Assembly (NCBI GenBank): GCA_963678675.1
Contig: OY783197.1
Span: 23,417,934-23,481,933 of the forward strand
DNA from: Xiphydria camelus
Taxonomy: Eukaryota; Arthropoda; Insecta; Hymenoptera; Xiphydriidae
Length of the DNA: 64,000 nt
Direction of reading: 5' to 3'
The position numbers and the translations under genes are program-made. The notes under the pieces were generated by a model, which ran no database searches, had not been told where the DNA came from, and saw only the letters and a program-made list of their open reading frames with translations. Below, piece after piece: positions 33,147-46,258 of this stretch; the stretch's first letter is position 1; the number at the start of each line of letters is the position of its first letter.

Positions 33147-36100
33147 AAGAAAATCATGGTTTGATTTTATAATTATATCATTATTTTTAAGTTAAGAAAA
33201 CATCTATTTGGCAGCATCAATTATTTCTTTTAATGCACCTTTTTTTTTTAAATTGGATATTTATTATATTCTCAAGGCGTTGGTTTTCCTAAAATGATCA
33301 CGTTTCCAAAGATTCGTTGCCCTTCGACTTTCGCGCGCAGTTAGCAAACGAGTTGCAGTGTCTCCGAAGGTCTACGTGACGAATGAGCCGGTCGCGAAAC
33401 TCGTTCAAAAACTGCAGGCGGGACTCGTCTCGCCTCCGAGATTAGCGACCGGAAGTCGGTGTACCTATATATCTATATCGAATAAAAAGTTCAACATCGC
33501 AAGAGCCACGTGTCCGGACTTCGCGGTTAGCAAGGGTGGTGACGTGGGGGTTGTTCCCTGTTGGGGTGGTCAAGTATAGCGATCTTGGGATAACGTCAGC
33601 TTCGTCCAAATCACACAGAGGCGTGCGGAGAGTCGCTACTATAGAAGCGTAGGGATCGTAGAAGGGGTTGCTTCGACATGCATTATGCAACACCGCAGAC
33701 ACACCCCTGCCAGTCGCGTCTCCTGCTCTCAGATTTTCGCCCGGAGGGTCTCTCTAATACCTGAGCATTTACGGGGTTGAGTACGGAAAAAGTAGCTTGC
33801 TCGCGTTGAACGACGCTTACGTAATATACGGGGGTGTCGCGTTTGTTTGAATATATTTCTGCTTATTCAATTTTTCCACGAGAAATTTAGAGCGACATAC
33901 TACCGTGCTGAGAATAAAACGGGTAACTGACATTTCAAAACGAGGGCAAAAATATGCTTTACAATGGTCAATAAGATACCGAAATTTGAAAAAAAGAAAA
34001 ATGTCACAATATACTAAGTAATTCTCATTCAAAATTGTACAATAATTTTCTTTTCCATTAAATATTTTATTTGAATGAGTCAATCCAGTTTGGAATTCCC
34101 TATAAAGCCGCCATGGTGTTCCCTAGATATTGCACTTGTTCTCACAACAAATGAGACCTTCAAATTGCTACACGTGATCTTAGTTTTTAAAAAAAATTTT
34201 TATTTATTAAAAATACACTGTCATGAAAATTCCTAGGAGTGGATCTCCACCCCTCAATACAGGAGAAACATCGATTACTGTGTATTATGTGTGTGTGTGT
34301 GTATGGTATTTTAAGATACAAAACGAAGACCACGTGTAACAATTTGAAGGCCTCCTTTGTCGAAAAAAACCATAATTCATTAGTGAAACATTCATGATCT
34401 GAAAATGAGAGCCGATGATATTCTTTCTCCACGCCTTCACATTAATTTAAATACCACATGATTAGCTTCGGATTTCAGCCGCGAGGTGCGTGATGATCAG
34501 ACTAGATTCTAAATAAACCTCGACAGACCCCTTAATCACTTTAAAGCATATTTTTGCACTTATTCTGAGTTGTCCCTTAGCCTCTTTGTCTTTAGCACGA
34601 CAGTGTAGTATTTTTGGATGCCCCATTTTTTACAATATTTTATTAGGTTATCCAACCTATTTAAAAGTCCCCAGATATAGCATAATGTTTATACATACCT
34701 GCGCCGAGATATTATAATTCCATCATTATCTAGCGAGCGAAGATAGTATTATCTCTACCGCGTAGCGATTTCTGGCCCAAATCGATTTCCATATAATTTC
34801 CGGGTGGTATTTATTCGTCGGGTAGATACAGCCCGACGTCACACCGTCGTTAAGCGAGTCGCGGCAGCTGAGCCGCTATCGTGACGAGGCAAATATTTGT
34901 GGCAGACGCGCGCGTGTATTCCTTTCGGTAATTCTCCCTTCTCCCCCCGCGCTTCACCCCTAATTCGGGAACGCGCGCGACGCCCACATACCCTCTCTTC
35001 TCGTCACCCCCGCGCCATCGGTCACCCTCGGGAAAGACGACATTTTGCGCGAATCGAGTCATTAAGAATTAAGTCACTACGCAAATTGACATTGGCCGCC
35101 ACCCTTCGCGGGAGAGTTCTTGTGCTGGCATAAAGTATGAGACAGACGTCGTATCGGGGTGCGCCGTATAGGATGGTACGCAACCCCCTGCCCGAAGCGC
35201 GGGTGCCACGCTTCATCCCCCGCGAGACGATAATCGCGGAGCAGTCGAGGGTGAGTGCAGTTGTACGTTCGCGAACAATTTCTGCCGTGTCTCTCCGCTA
35301 TTTTTTTTTCTCTCGACGGAAGCTGTCCTCCGTCGAGCAAGCTCGGTACTTTATAAAATGAGAAAAATCCTCACGCGTCGCTGCAGAACGATCCGTGACC
35401 ATATATAGAAATAGAAAGCACGTTCGCTCGCTGCCAAAGTTAAGCTGCTCTTTTCATCGGACGTTTCTCGCTGTGGGGTTGGTTTGAAAAAAAAATGTAC
35501 AACTGCGCAAAACTTCGAGCTCTCGTTGTGCGACAATTCCGCGTTCGCCGACGTGTCGCGATTTCCCGTCTAAAACGGGACGCGTTCCGCGCGCGCGGAG
35601 AGATGAAAGAGTTATTCACGATCACACATTCAATGCATCGGAGTTTCTCCTGTACGACCAGCGGTGCTCGATAGTGACCGCCTGTCCGAGTTGTTATCAC
35701 CTGTGTGCCGCTTTTCACAAGCGCTAACGTTTAACGATACAACCGCCTCGCGATAAAACTTCGTAACGATCCAAACCGAAATTAAAGTATCGCTCTCGTC
35801 TCTTTCGCCTAACCGTCGTCTAAATATCCCGAGTCAAATTCGCAATCTCGCCCTCCAGACGACTCTCATTCCCTCCGACGTAATAATTGACGAAAATAAT
35901 TCCACCGTTTCGTGCGATGGACGGGCGGCGCGAGAGGGAAATCCAATTAGGGCGGTGCTGTTAATCAAATCAGAAAATCGAATAATAGATGAAGGAGGGC
36001 TTCCGTTCCCTCGTTCAGTCGGTGCCCGGATACGCGATTCCACCGCCGTATCCTCCGCGCTTGTCGGATTAGCGGCTGTACACCGATTTGGATCCCTCGT

Positions 36101-36593
36101 CCTTTCTTTCGAGCACTCGCTCGCGCCCTCCCTTATATCAATTTCGCGCGTTCTATTATCTCCCGTCCTCTCGCACATCTCGCCTGGTATCGCAGGGGGC
36201 GCGTTACACTTCGTATATACATCGGGAAAATTAACTTTCCAAACCGTTTCGACTGGAAATATTCGAACGAAACTTTCGGAAAAAGTTGCACGGCTGCCGA
36301 CGTACGCAACTTTAGCGAGGGCTCCGCTCGAGAGCGAGGACTCTCGTGAAACTGAAATTGCTGCATGGACAAGTGGAGGGTATACGCGTGTAATATACGT
36401 AATACCACGTACATCGTACGGGCGAGCCTCGGAACGTCGTAATTAGAGCGCACGAGTTGGAAATGGGATCAGTTTGAATCTGTTATATTCTCTGCGTGGC
36501 AATTATTTCCGTCTGAGAAATCATCGAGAATAGATCGCGATGTGCTTCTGGAAGGAAACGTAAACTACCTGCGATTTTATGCGAAACGACGTG
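33147..36593. other. Gene-free stretch
   Basis: Contains a (TG)n run at 34,289-34,302. The stretch 34,850-36,450 is GC-rich with overlapping frames up to 163 codons on both strands, none with a recognisable domain. No transposon copy is recognised. Confidence 0.4.
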
Positions 36594-37395
36594 GGGGAGA
36601 GTCGTCTAATTCAGATCACTTGAGGTATTTTTCAATAAATGTCGAAAATGGAATGTCTTGGAAAAGTAATAACATGCGAAAATAATAAGCCTATGTATGC
36701 TTCGAATTGATGCAATTTAATTTTTCGGAAATTATTGTACAAGTTCGAGAAACCATAAAAACTATAAAAGTATGGATTTGGTCCAATCAAGAAAACTGGT
36801 TATCTAGAGTCGACTGGCGAATTCTTACATTGGATCGCTAGCTATAAATTGTGAAAAAAAAAGTATCAGAAAGGGGTGAATATCTTTTTTCATAAAAGTA
36901 TTTTTCTAGAAAATGTAAATAGTAGAGAAACGATCGTTTAAAAACTAGTGATAATAGTTTATTCAATAAAGTAGTGAACGATAATTAGAAATTCTGTTTT
37001 GTCATTATGTCGTCGCTTTACTGAACCTGCGTTCAATATATGTAGGCTACTAAATGGATTAGTAAACATGCATTTTTACAATAATTATCCCAGTAACAGG
37101 GCTCCTCAAGGTGAAACATTGAAATGTTTAATAGACCACAACGTTCTTTTTACAATTCGTAATAGTAAAAACATCAGTTTATACGGAAACATTTACCAAT
37201 CCCCGTTAATATATGTCCGGTGTTTACGGATTTATATTGTTATGCACTGTAAAAAGTATGCTTTTTCCATTTTAAAAATTCAATGTTAAACCTCAAGAAG
37301 CTCTATTACTGGGATTAACTGCAAAAAATTACTAATCCTTTATCTCTGTGTACTATTTTAGATACAGGGGCGGATCAAATTCAGTTACTCTCCCC
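36594..37395. mobile_element. GGGGAGAGT-ended element (family H) with nested C
   Basis: The left end GGGGAGAGTCGTCTAATTCA and the reverse-complemented right end GGGGAGAGTAACTGAATTTG agree, followed by GATC in both. The terminus resembles that of family D at 15.9 kb. TA follows the right end. A family C copy occupies the right half. Confidence 0.6.
37042..37350 (+). mobile_element. Family C element, copy 3
   Basis: Matches copy 1 from GGATTAGTAA through CCAGTAACAGGGCTCCTCAA, TTTAATAGACCACAACGTTC, TCAGTTTATACGGAAAC and TTTACGGATTTATATTGTTA to TTACTAATCCTTTATCTCTG. The left terminus is degraded. The shared short frame has a one-base deletion (CAATCCCCG against CAATCTCCCG), so it is shifted near its end. 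Confidence 0.8.
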
Positions 37396-38105
37396 TATGT
37401 ATCGATATATTTACCTATACATTTCAATATCAATAAGAAAACATCCGGCGAAACTAAATAGGTAAAAATCATAAACGCCAGATAAAACGCCACGACGTTA
37501 TACAGAGCGTAAAATTGTTCCACGGCGCGGGGGAACGACAAAAATACGCTCGAAATTCTCGTCCCAAAAAATTCACGAGCTGTCCGCGAAAAGTGGGTCG
37601 AGTCGGCTGTGGCCAGTCGCGCCTTTGATCGACGACGCGAGAACGTGAAAATAATAGCCAATATCGCACAGAAATGAACGCGAAATCGCATTTGCAGTGT
37701 CCGCTCTCGGCGCGCTTCGTCGTCGGGCACAAAGGAATAGCCTCGTGATGCTATTCTTCTGCGACGAAGAGAAAGGGGGCGAGAGAGAATAACAGAAAAG
37801 AAGAACGAAGCGGGAAACGATTTTCCGAGGATCACTCGGCGCCTTCAAAGTTCAAACAAACGTCTGCTCGACGCGATGGGTAGTAAATGCGAAAGTAAAT
37901 AAATAAATCACATAACGATCGTATACCATTTCTTTGGCTTCGGAGAAGTTATATACCTCCACTCTTTTCTCCGCAATTCTGATATATTGCCAGTGCCAGT
38001 GATTTACGCTCCCGTAAAATGCACTGCCGAACGTAAAATTCGTCCAACCATGACCCACTTATTTTTTTTTAATAAACCAGGACCACGGATGCTGCTCCTT
38101 GTATA
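37396..38105. other. Gene-free stretch
   Basis: Overlapping minus-strand frames (37,395-37,848) without recognisable domains. No repeats before the CT microsatellite. Confidence 0.4.
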
Positions 38106-38106
38106 G

Positions 38107-38158
<52 letters not shown>
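38106..38158. repeat. (CT)n microsatellite abutting the gap
   Basis: An almost pure CT run interrupted once by TTT. It runs directly into the block of N, so its true length is unknown. Confidence 0.95.
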
Positions 38159-38358
38159 NNNNNNNNNNNNNNNNNNNNNNNNNNNNNNNNNNNNNNNNNN
38201 NNNNNNNNNNNNNNNNNNNNNNNNNNNNNNNNNNNNNNNNNNNNNNNNNNNNNNNNNNNNNNNNNNNNNNNNNNNNNNNNNNNNNNNNNNNNNNNNNNNN
38301 NNNNNNNNNNNNNNNNNNNNNNNNNNNNNNNNNNNNNNNNNNNNNNNNNNNNNNNNNN
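38159..38358. other. Assembly gap, 200 N
   Basis: Exactly 200 undetermined bases. The left edge is a CT microsatellite and the right edge is unique sequence. The round length suggests a placeholder rather than a measured size. Open frames that appear to span it are artefacts. Confidence 0.99.
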
Positions 38359-39406
38359 GAACGCCACAATTTTGACAGCGTTATGTATCAAAAAGTATAA
38401 AGGGTTCGTCGAAAGGGGAAAAAGCGAACGATACTCGGCGAGAAAATAGAAGAAAGGAGAAGGGGATGTCGAAAGCAACGTTGCAACGTTGATAGCCCAA
38501 GGCAATCGCAGCCGTTATCACAGCAGCAGCCAGGGAAAAACCGTCCCCGAATTGAACGTATGTGTACCCTATACGCGATACATACGTGGCCTTCAGCAAT
38601 ATCGCGACAGAATAGCCTCGCTTGATATCGTACAATACGATACCTACATAACGAGACAGCGGCGGCGAGGCGCCGGGAGCGGGGCTCGAGGGGTGAGCAG
38701 AGAAAGCGGGGGGAATCCCCGCTGACACCGTTCGGTAAGCCAACAGCTTCGCTATAGAAAACTGAGGTGGGCAGAAGCCTTTATTCGGCCGAGAGAGATG
38801 GACGGTATTGTCGCTGCTGGACGAGGCCATAGGGGATGCCCCGTTATTAAGCAGCCGATCCCCTCACGTCCTCCTGCACCCCGTTGAAGTGCGACGGAAG
38901 GGCGTACGACGCACCACAATATGGCGGAAATCTCGAGTGGCATTGAAGGACAATGAAGGCGAAAATCTCTCCGGGGGCTTCTTCTCCCGTCAGCAGCGCC
39001 CTTACTGCCCGGAGCTGATGACCCGGCGAGGGACTTATGAACTAAAAGAATCCAATATGGGCCGCAAGGGATTATAGCTTCTTTGGTCAGACGGCGGGAC
39101 GAGTTGCGGAGGAAAGAGCGCTGTGTACTCGGCTATGGGAGAACGTTGGTATTTTGCGGTAAATTGGTCGTTGCGTGGAGACGGGGTGGAGATGTTTCGT
39201 CGATAGCGTATGTATGCTTTTGATGAAAGTACCTATGTAATGGACATACGACGAGATAGAACTTTTGTAAATAAACGGCTCCCTGGAATGATTCTCTCGT
39301 GACTAATAAGATTCGTCAGCGAAAACGTATAACGACCCAAGTAAAAAGAAGCACGACTAAGACATGGCGGAAGTCTGGCAAAAATTGAACCAAAAAAGTA
39401 TGGCTG
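38359..39406. other. Gene-free GC-rich stretch
   Basis: Overlapping frames up to 149 codons on both strands, none recognisable. Confidence 0.4.
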
Positions 39407-39660
39407 CACCGAGAAAGCAGTTTATTAATAGTTTATAAGTGTAATTTCAAATACGACGAGATAAATATTTCGTTAGGACAAAATAATATATGTTAATTAC
39501 TAAAATCTTTATTTCATTCAAATGGTTGCCTCAAACGATTTAAGTGTGCCAAGTAAATATCGTAATAGGTAACAAATATTTACTTGATCCAATAAAATGT
39601 TTATTTCGCCATATTCAAACTAACATTTATTAACTACAAATCAACTGTTTTTTCGATGTG
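39407..39660 (+). mobile_element. Family B element, copy 4 (most intact)
   Basis: The left end CACCGAGAAAGCAGTTTATT pairs with the reverse-complemented right end CACATCGAAAAAACAGTTGA. The interior has CATTCAAATGGTTGCCTCAA, AAATATTTACTTGATCCAAT and AAAATGTTTATTTCGCCATA in the same order as the copy at 3.2 kb. About 254 bases, non-coding. Confidence 0.87.
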
Positions 39661-41370
39661 AAGATCGTATCTCAGATTTTCAACCAGAGAATTTTCTCGA
39701 ATTTGCTGAAAAGTAATATTTACTCGACTTACCTGAACCTTTTGGATTCTTCGTTATAAAATTATAATAGATTGTTCGTCACAGAAATATAGTTCTTTAG
39801 TAATAATTTGAAAGTTTAATAAAATAATCGGTTGAAATAATAGCAACAGAAAAGAACAGACGTCAATTATAACATAACATCGTATAAAGAACTGAACTCT
39901 AATTAAAGAGCGCATCGTTGACTGGCTGAGAGTTTAAAATACGATCCTTTTAGCCGTACATTTTTGGTTCAAATTTTCCAAAATGTTCGCCATACTTTAG
40001 CTATATTTTTTTTCAAGGGAGTGTACCAAAGAAACACTTTTTTCTTCGCTTTAAACGAATCTTTCCTTTTAACAATATTCTTAAGATTTTATCAGCAGCA
40101 TATCACGCAGAGACCGGTGATCAACTTCCGATGCGCCGGCAGAAGAATACAAACCTCCTTTAAATAAACCAGCACTTCCATTTCCTCGCGCGCCCGCCGA
40201 TGTATAAATATTTATCGACGCGAAAAGTCGGCGTGCCGAGCGTGGAGATGAAGGGGAAGAAGAGAGAAAAATGTGAAAAAATAAAGCCCCGCCAGAGTCC
40301 CATGCAAAGAAATTCTCGTGCTAAGGGATTGTTTACCTATTTGTAAACCAAAAAAAAAACGCCAAGAAAATATCCGCCCTTGCGAAAGAACAATGCATAT
40401 AACTTATCTCCGAGTTACTTTCCATAAAATAACTCCTGAGCTCGTGTAACGACGAAACATTTCCTGATTGCGAGCGCTCGATACGCGGGACACGATCGCG
40501 CGACACTTCTCCAATACGATGCGATTTCGCAAAGTCGATGTCGCGCGTAACACGATCGATCAAAAAAAAACCATAGCGATATTTTCCAATATTTTGCATA
40601 AATCCTCGGTTATACACACGAGTAGACCGTAGAAGACACGAGAGAAAAAGAATCAAAGGGAAAAAGAGTGGTAGGGGCGAGACTTTGACGCGCGGATGCC
40701 AGTCCGGCGACTAGAGCATGGTTCCAAGAAGAGGGGGGAATTCGAGGCCAAAAAAGCTCGCCGGTAACCGAATAAAAATGACAGATGGAAATTTCGCGAC
40801 CGAGACACGCCTCGAGAGCGTCGCGCGCGTGGCTCGCAATTTTCCCCGAATGCAGCCGGCGCGATACGTAAATAGGTCGAGCGAGCGGAATTGTGCCTAT
40901 CCGTACACGTGTCGCGCGCAGGGCGAAGTCCCTTGAAACGCGGATAATGTATTCCCTGTGCCGCGCCGAGGCGGCTCGCCGCGAACCCGCGGCGGATGTT
41001 CGTTTCATTCGCTTCCGGACGGAATTGCGAGAGCGAGCGAGCAATGTGCATCGGTTATTCTCGCGAAAGGGGCGTTCGCGCGGCGGCTGCAAATGCGCGC
41101 GGAACTTTCGCAAATCGCCGCGCGCTTCTAGTGCGCCCGTGGGAGAGTCTCGGCGTAGCGCCGATTATCCGACCACTTAAAGACCTCGGCGAACGTATTT
41201 CATTTCGATTTGAATATTTCGAGACGAGATCAGGGTCGGATTAAATGATTCGGACGAGCAAATTATGCGGTTTACAATTATTTGTAAGTATTATCTCAGC
41301 TGCGTTAAATTCTTCTCGCCTCCCGAGTCGAAATTCAGACCCTACTTTAAACCTTAAAGTTCTGCATGAA
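39661..41370. other. Gene-free stretch
   Basis: AT-rich to 40,200, then CpG-rich with frames up to 167 codons overlapping on both strands (40,610-41,113 minus against 40,893-41,244 plus). No recognisable domain. Confidence 0.4.
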
Positions 41371-41403
41371 GAAAAGTTTGTGGTAACCACACTCATAATC
41401 CAT

Positions 41404-41566
41404 GTGGGAAGATTGAATTATTGCGGCATATGACGTTCAGTACCATAAATACATATGTCGATATTTACCATAAGTATAGCAAGTGTAACAATACTTATAG
41501 TGAATATTGATATGTATATTTATGGTACCGAAAGTCATATGCCGCAATAATTCAATCTTACCACAC
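41404..41566. repeat. Palindrome with ~75-bp arms
   Basis: The left arm begins GTGGGAAGATTGAATTATTG and continues CGGCATATGACGTTCAGTACC. The reverse-complemented right arm begins GTGTGGTAAGATTGAATTAT and continues TGCGGCATATGACTTTCGGTACC. The loop is about 10 bases. It would fold into a long, nearly perfect hairpin. Confidence 0.9.
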
Positions 41567-41567
41567 G

Positions 41568-41695
41568 GAGAAGAAAGTAGCGATGGTCGCTGTTTGGACA
41601 GTCGTGATCGCTGTCTCGAAATATCTTACATAAACTCGAGTACCCGATAGCGATAATCGCTGTCTGGACAGCGACCATCGCTATTTTTTTTCTTT
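41568..41695. repeat. Palindrome of AGCGAT-TCGCT words
   Basis: The arms share TAGCGATGGTCGCTGT--GGA and CAG----ATCGCT--C in inverted order. The words themselves are dyads (AGCGA-TGG-TCGCT), so the arms contain small hairpins inside the large one. Confidence 0.82.
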
Positions 41696-41731
41696 ATGCA
41701 CATGGATTGTTACAGTAGTTACCACAACTTT

Positions 41732-44698
41732 TTCCGTGTGCCCTTCAGTAGAAAATGTGGGGATCCAAAAAGGACTTCTTTCTATTGAATCTATACCCTA
41801 TTCAGCGCCCCTAAAGTGGAAGATATTTCCAATTATTCTCTCTCACTTAGAGACCCAAAATAGGACATATAGGTACTTGAAATCTATTACAACCCTCCAA
41901 ATCCTCCACGGAGAAGAGGTCCAATTCTTCCACGTAACGTTCAGTTACGAGAAATTTGATCATAGGAAAATATACTACGTAGCGTTATGTACAATATAAA
42001 CTCTAAAAGCGTATAACACCTTTACAATAGCGCATACTCTAGAGTCTACACAACACTGTATAGAATATCGTCTTACGACTAACTTCCTCATAATTACACA
42101 GTATATAATATGACACATTTTGCTAGAGCACATGAGAAATACAAATTTCATTGAACACACTTCTAACATTTATATATACTTATTAATATACATACAGGTT
42201 CAAATATAGTAACCAAAGTTCGTATGATGTAAAAGCTCATAAGAGACGAAAGTCGAGAAACGTAGGATCTCGAGGTTCATGAGAGGTACCCACAGAGTTA
42301 TTCAGGTTTTCTGTAGAGTAACGGGGATGAAGGGGACCTAAAAAGGTTCTATTTGAAATCAGAAAGGTTTGAAGTATAGTTTCTGAATTTCGACTCGGGA
42401 TGCGTTCTCGAGGAGTTTCTCCGCAAACGAAAGACCGCGCGCGCGCTCGCACTGCCGAAGCGACGTCGTAAAGCGCGGGAGACGGTAGTAAAGCATTTTA
42501 AAGCGAGCACTCACCAGGAGCGCGCAACGTTGTGTAATAATTTCCCCCCGTAAGAACGCGGTTCAGTCATGCGCGATATCCGTGACGTATATCCGACTCC
42601 ACGATTACCTAATTGCATTAATAATCCGGCCTCATTTGCCGAGCGTTTTAACGACTGCAGTAAAAGCCTCGCTCTCGACCGAGTTTCTTTGCCCTCAAGC
42701 CGGATTTACGCGATGGAAACACCCCCGCGTAACGTTCTCCGCTCATGTATATAAACATCGCTCATGCTGCCGTCGACGATTTCACTTGCGCGCGTTTTCG
42801 ACGCGAATCGCCCGGCGACGGCGGCACGCTTCGAAAAACGGACGTCGGTCGCTGCCACCCCCCGGACGCCGGGGGCGGCGCGTCCACTCTTCTCGCGCGA
42901 CGGTCCAGCGCGCTTATGTGCAGCAACCCTATTTCTCAGTAACTTCGTTACACTGTAGCGTCTCTTTTAGCGCGCGACCCCGACGATGACACGAAACAGA
43001 ATCAGGGGAGGATCCTTCGGAGCGGAAGGAAAAAGCTGCACCCTCTCTCTCGTGCGACCCGCTGCTGCCGCGAACGCGGCCTCGTTCGCGGCTGTAGTTT
43101 CACCCTCCGCGGAATGCGCGCAGGGTGGAAACGCTCGTCGCGCTGCTCATCACCAACCGCGCGAGCATTCGCCGCGCCGAGGAATTTCAGACTGCGAATT
43201 CCTCCGCGAAGGTGCTGCACCGTGATACCGGTCATCTTCCGGATCTATCCTAACCCGAATCGAGAGAAATCGTTCTCCGATGCCTTCGCGCCGCGAGGAT
43301 ATGGAATATCTGTAGGTATATGTGCGCGCGGATAAGGGCAGAGCCATTGCGAGTTTTACAGGAATTCGAGGGTTGCCAGGGAAGGGAGATACCCACCCGG
43401 GACCGAGTCGAGGCGCGGGGATGCAATTTAGATAAGGGAAATTATCTTAGGATCGATTCGATAAAATTCAAATGGACCCCTGCCGTGCCGCACGCGGGGT
43501 GAAAACCTCCCCGAGGACGTTTGCGGTGAGTGGGGAATTCAACGCGGTGCCACCGTGAATCGGGGTGACGCTCGGTGGTAACCCTATACGAGTTTCTCGT
43601 ATATATTCGTCGATTCGAATTTCTAAGTGGCTCTTTTTTTCGCGAAGAAGAATTTTCTGACAATTTTTTGACATAATTCACGTCGATTTATTATTCCATC
43701 TCTGCCACGGAGATCCAATCCGACTCGGCTTCCGCGAGATGAGATAATAAAATTCACACGTATCTCATTTTGCCACGCTCGCGCAGCCTGGAATCCCCGA
43801 GATTTCTCTCGCGTCTCACTTTCACCCCTTTAATAAACAACGATATTTACGTCTTTTCTACGAAATCGCCTCGCCATATCAAAGAGAACACGATAGCAGC
43901 GTCTATCATTTCGATAAAATCCGCTTTTGGGCTAAGCTCCAAATCGAGTTAGGTTCGGGATGCTGCGCAAGCGGAGCGAGACCGCGCATCTTAATTTCGG
44001 ATCAGTTATTACGGAAGGGACGGGGTTGTATGAGTGACAAGTGAAGTGTCAAAGGGTGAAAAGCTCGGGGATGGGGTGTTCGAATTACGGGATGACGTCG
44101 CGTGACAACCAACTCGCGCAGTCGGGTCAGAGGAGGGGTCGTTGACGAAGCAGCCAATTAAAAATGGCGCTGGCCGAAGCTTCCGCATCGATTTTATTCC
44201 CACTGTCGAAGGAGACATGTCGGCGACGTACCCGCTGCCGCGCGTGAGACGCGCGTGTAAGCCTACGACGTATCGTCATGGGAACGCGAACGATACCGAG
44301 CTGTACCGATAAGACGCAATGTCCACCATCCGTCGATGCTTCTAATTAGCGAATTAACCGTTGAAATCACGAACGGCGGTCGCGCCGATTAACGGGGCGA
44401 GCATCACGCGGTGACACACGCGTTGCATATTCAAAGCGCGAAGCGGGACTACGAAACGTACATCCCCCTACCCCGAAGGCCGCACTGCTTACACCCCTTC
44501 GTATCCAAAGCGCTCCGGCTCGACAGAATGGGGTTGACACGCGCGAACAACGGGTGGAAGCAGGGTGGACGATCCCAGGTCGCCCTCGAGGGTCGATAGA
44601 GGATGCACCGACCTCGACGTGTGCATTGCACGTACCTGGGTGCATACGCGGTGTGTCCTTTCACCTGGCGGTATTCTCAGGGTGTGGACTTTATTCTG
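41732..44698. other. Gene-free stretch
   Basis: AT-rich to 42,230. CpG-rich from about 42,400 to 44,660 with many overlapping frames on both strands and no recognisable domain. A GC hairpin (GCCGCGAA...TTCGCGGC, about 43,070-43,095) and a TATATAAA word near 42,748 stand alone without a supported transcript. Confidence 0.4.
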
Positions 44699-44725
44699 AA
44701 ACTATTATCTGGAAGATAATAGTTT
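44699..44725. repeat. Perfect 12-bp-stem hairpin
   Basis: AAACTATTATCT and AGATAATAGTTT are exact inverted partners around a GGA loop. Confidence 0.85.
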
Positions 44726-44850
44726 GCCCCTGTACAGTTGTTTAGATAAGTATAGTAGGTAGTTTGAAATTCATTATCATGATCATGTATTTCGTGCAAA
44801 AGTACGAATAGTGAAGTGTATCGATGATTTCGACAAATCATTTCCCATGA

Positions 44851-44876
44851 CTTCTTACTAATCCCTTTTCTCCGTG
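44851..44876 (+). mobile_element. Family C right-end remnant
   Basis: Reads CTTACTAATCCCTTTTCTCC followed by GTG, matching the right terminus of the family C copies. The rest of the element is absent. The next element starts within a base or two. Confidence 0.5.
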
Positions 44877-45083
44877 TAGATCTACTGAAAATTAATTGCG
44901 GGGTCGCAAGTAATTATTTATTTACGTCAATGAAATCTTTCAGTACCTACATCAATTAGGTATCTCTTCCTTACAATCATATGGAATTGCAAGGAAAAAA
45001 TATTTAATTTATATGAAAAAAGATTTAATTAATATAAATAAATAATTACTTGTAACCCTGCAAGTAATTATTAGTAGATCCAC
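44877..45083. mobile_element. MITE with GATCTACT ends
   Basis: The left end TAGATCTACTGAAAATTAAT continues TGCGGGGTCGCAAGTAATTATTTATTTA. The reverse-complemented right end reads GGATCTACTAATAATTACTT and continues GCAGGGTTACAAGTAATTATTTATTTA. Arms are about 50 bases and the ~105-base centre is AT-rich and non-coding. Confidence 0.85.
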
Positions 45084-45728
45084 ATAATTCTCTTGTTCTC
45101 TGTGCATATACCACCATGTGTCCGAGACTGAATCTAACACTGTACGACTGAATTGAAAAACAATCGAAAGCCATGTCCGGTTTAGACATATTCGTACATA
45201 GTTTTATCACGCTGCGAATGTTGGGCGTCTGGATTACGCAGGATACCGAGTGGAGCTTCAACTGGTACACAGAAAAGGCCGGAGAAACGAGCACAGTGAC
45301 ATGGGTGATATGTGTCCGTAGAAATACGAGTGAGAATCGAACGGAAATTCCAGCCTCCCGTAAATCAGCCAGAGTTCGATGCAGTCTTTTTCGCCCGGTT
45401 CTGCGCCACCGACAGATCTCCCCAATTGTACCGAACGTTCGAAATTAGAACTCGTTCCAAACCTCCGGCTCTTCTGCCAATCCCTCGTGTCTCGATGGGC
45501 GGTGCAGCATTAAAAAAGGGAACGAGGATGGCAAGGAAATGAAAAATCGAAAAACTGTGCTTTTTTTCCGAACGATCGAAACCGTCGCAGTTAAACGAAT
45601 GCGAATTGGCTCAGCTCGGACGTACGTGTATGCGCGCAGGTGTTTTCGATCCGAATTAAATCGGATTTTCTATACGAGACAATATAGTGGGTATCCAATA
45701 AAAAATTAGTCGTCGAGAGACATACGTG
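45084..45728. other. Gene-free stretch
   Basis: Overlapping short frames (45,173-45,448 and 45,312-45,542 plus) with no recognisable domain. Confidence 0.4.
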
Positions 45729-46092
45729 CACTGAGAAAAAAAATCGTTTGACAAATATATCACGTAAACTTTAACATACGTCTACATAATATAACGGTTG
45801 CATGATTGAAGGGGTAAGTAAATAAGTATGTTTCTGATCCGTTATTCGTTTTTGTTTTGTAGAGCTGTTGTAAAAGTATTGTCTCTTCGACCATGCAATT
45901 ATTAATAGTACATCGACGCGTATTGTATAATTCTTTGAACGAATACAATATTTAGTTGAAGCAGCTAAGTATTTAGTTATTTCGTTTAAATGTTAGTTAC
46001 TTTAACTACATATTTGTTGAAATAACCATATATTTAGTTGGTCGCCCGTAACCTTAAAATTCAGTTAAACTGAACGATTTTTTCTTTCAATG
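45729..46092 (+). mobile_element. Family A-prime element, copy 2
   Basis: Starts CACTGAGAAAAAAAATCGTT and ends AACGATTTTTTCTTTCAATG. The right half matches the copy at 55.2-55.4 kb: TTGTATAATTCTTTGAACGA, then ~20-21-base modules on ATTTAGTT from about 45,948 to 46,045, then TTGGTCGCCCGTAACC. The left half differs from the other copies. Confidence 0.8.
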
Positions 46093-46258
46093 TGCATTTG
46101 ATACTTTATCGTCCTTTATTATCCAATGCAGCGTTCGAGTATAATTATTTGCGGCAGTTGCGATGTCGATAAAAATACGTATATTCGTCTACTCGCTAAA
46201 AGGATACGAGATATTATTAAACCGGAAAGTTTCGCATCGGAAGCCCGCTAAGAAGGTA

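Larger units (their letters stand above)
41374..41731. mobile_element. Composite TIR element holding two palindromes
   Basis: Outer arms: the left AGTTTGTGGTAACCACACTC then AATCCATGTG, and the reverse-complemented right AGTTGTGGTAACTACTGTAA then CAATCCATGTG. Inside lie palindrome 1 (41,404-41,566) and palindrome 2 (41,568-41,695). The junction CACACGGAGAAGAAAG between them echoes the outer terminus CACACGGAAAAAG. I infer a TIR element or nested pair of elements. Confidence 0.75.

Noticed and set aside
38004..38505. Open frames running across the N block
   Set aside because: They exist only because N is read as an unknown residue next to a CT repeat.
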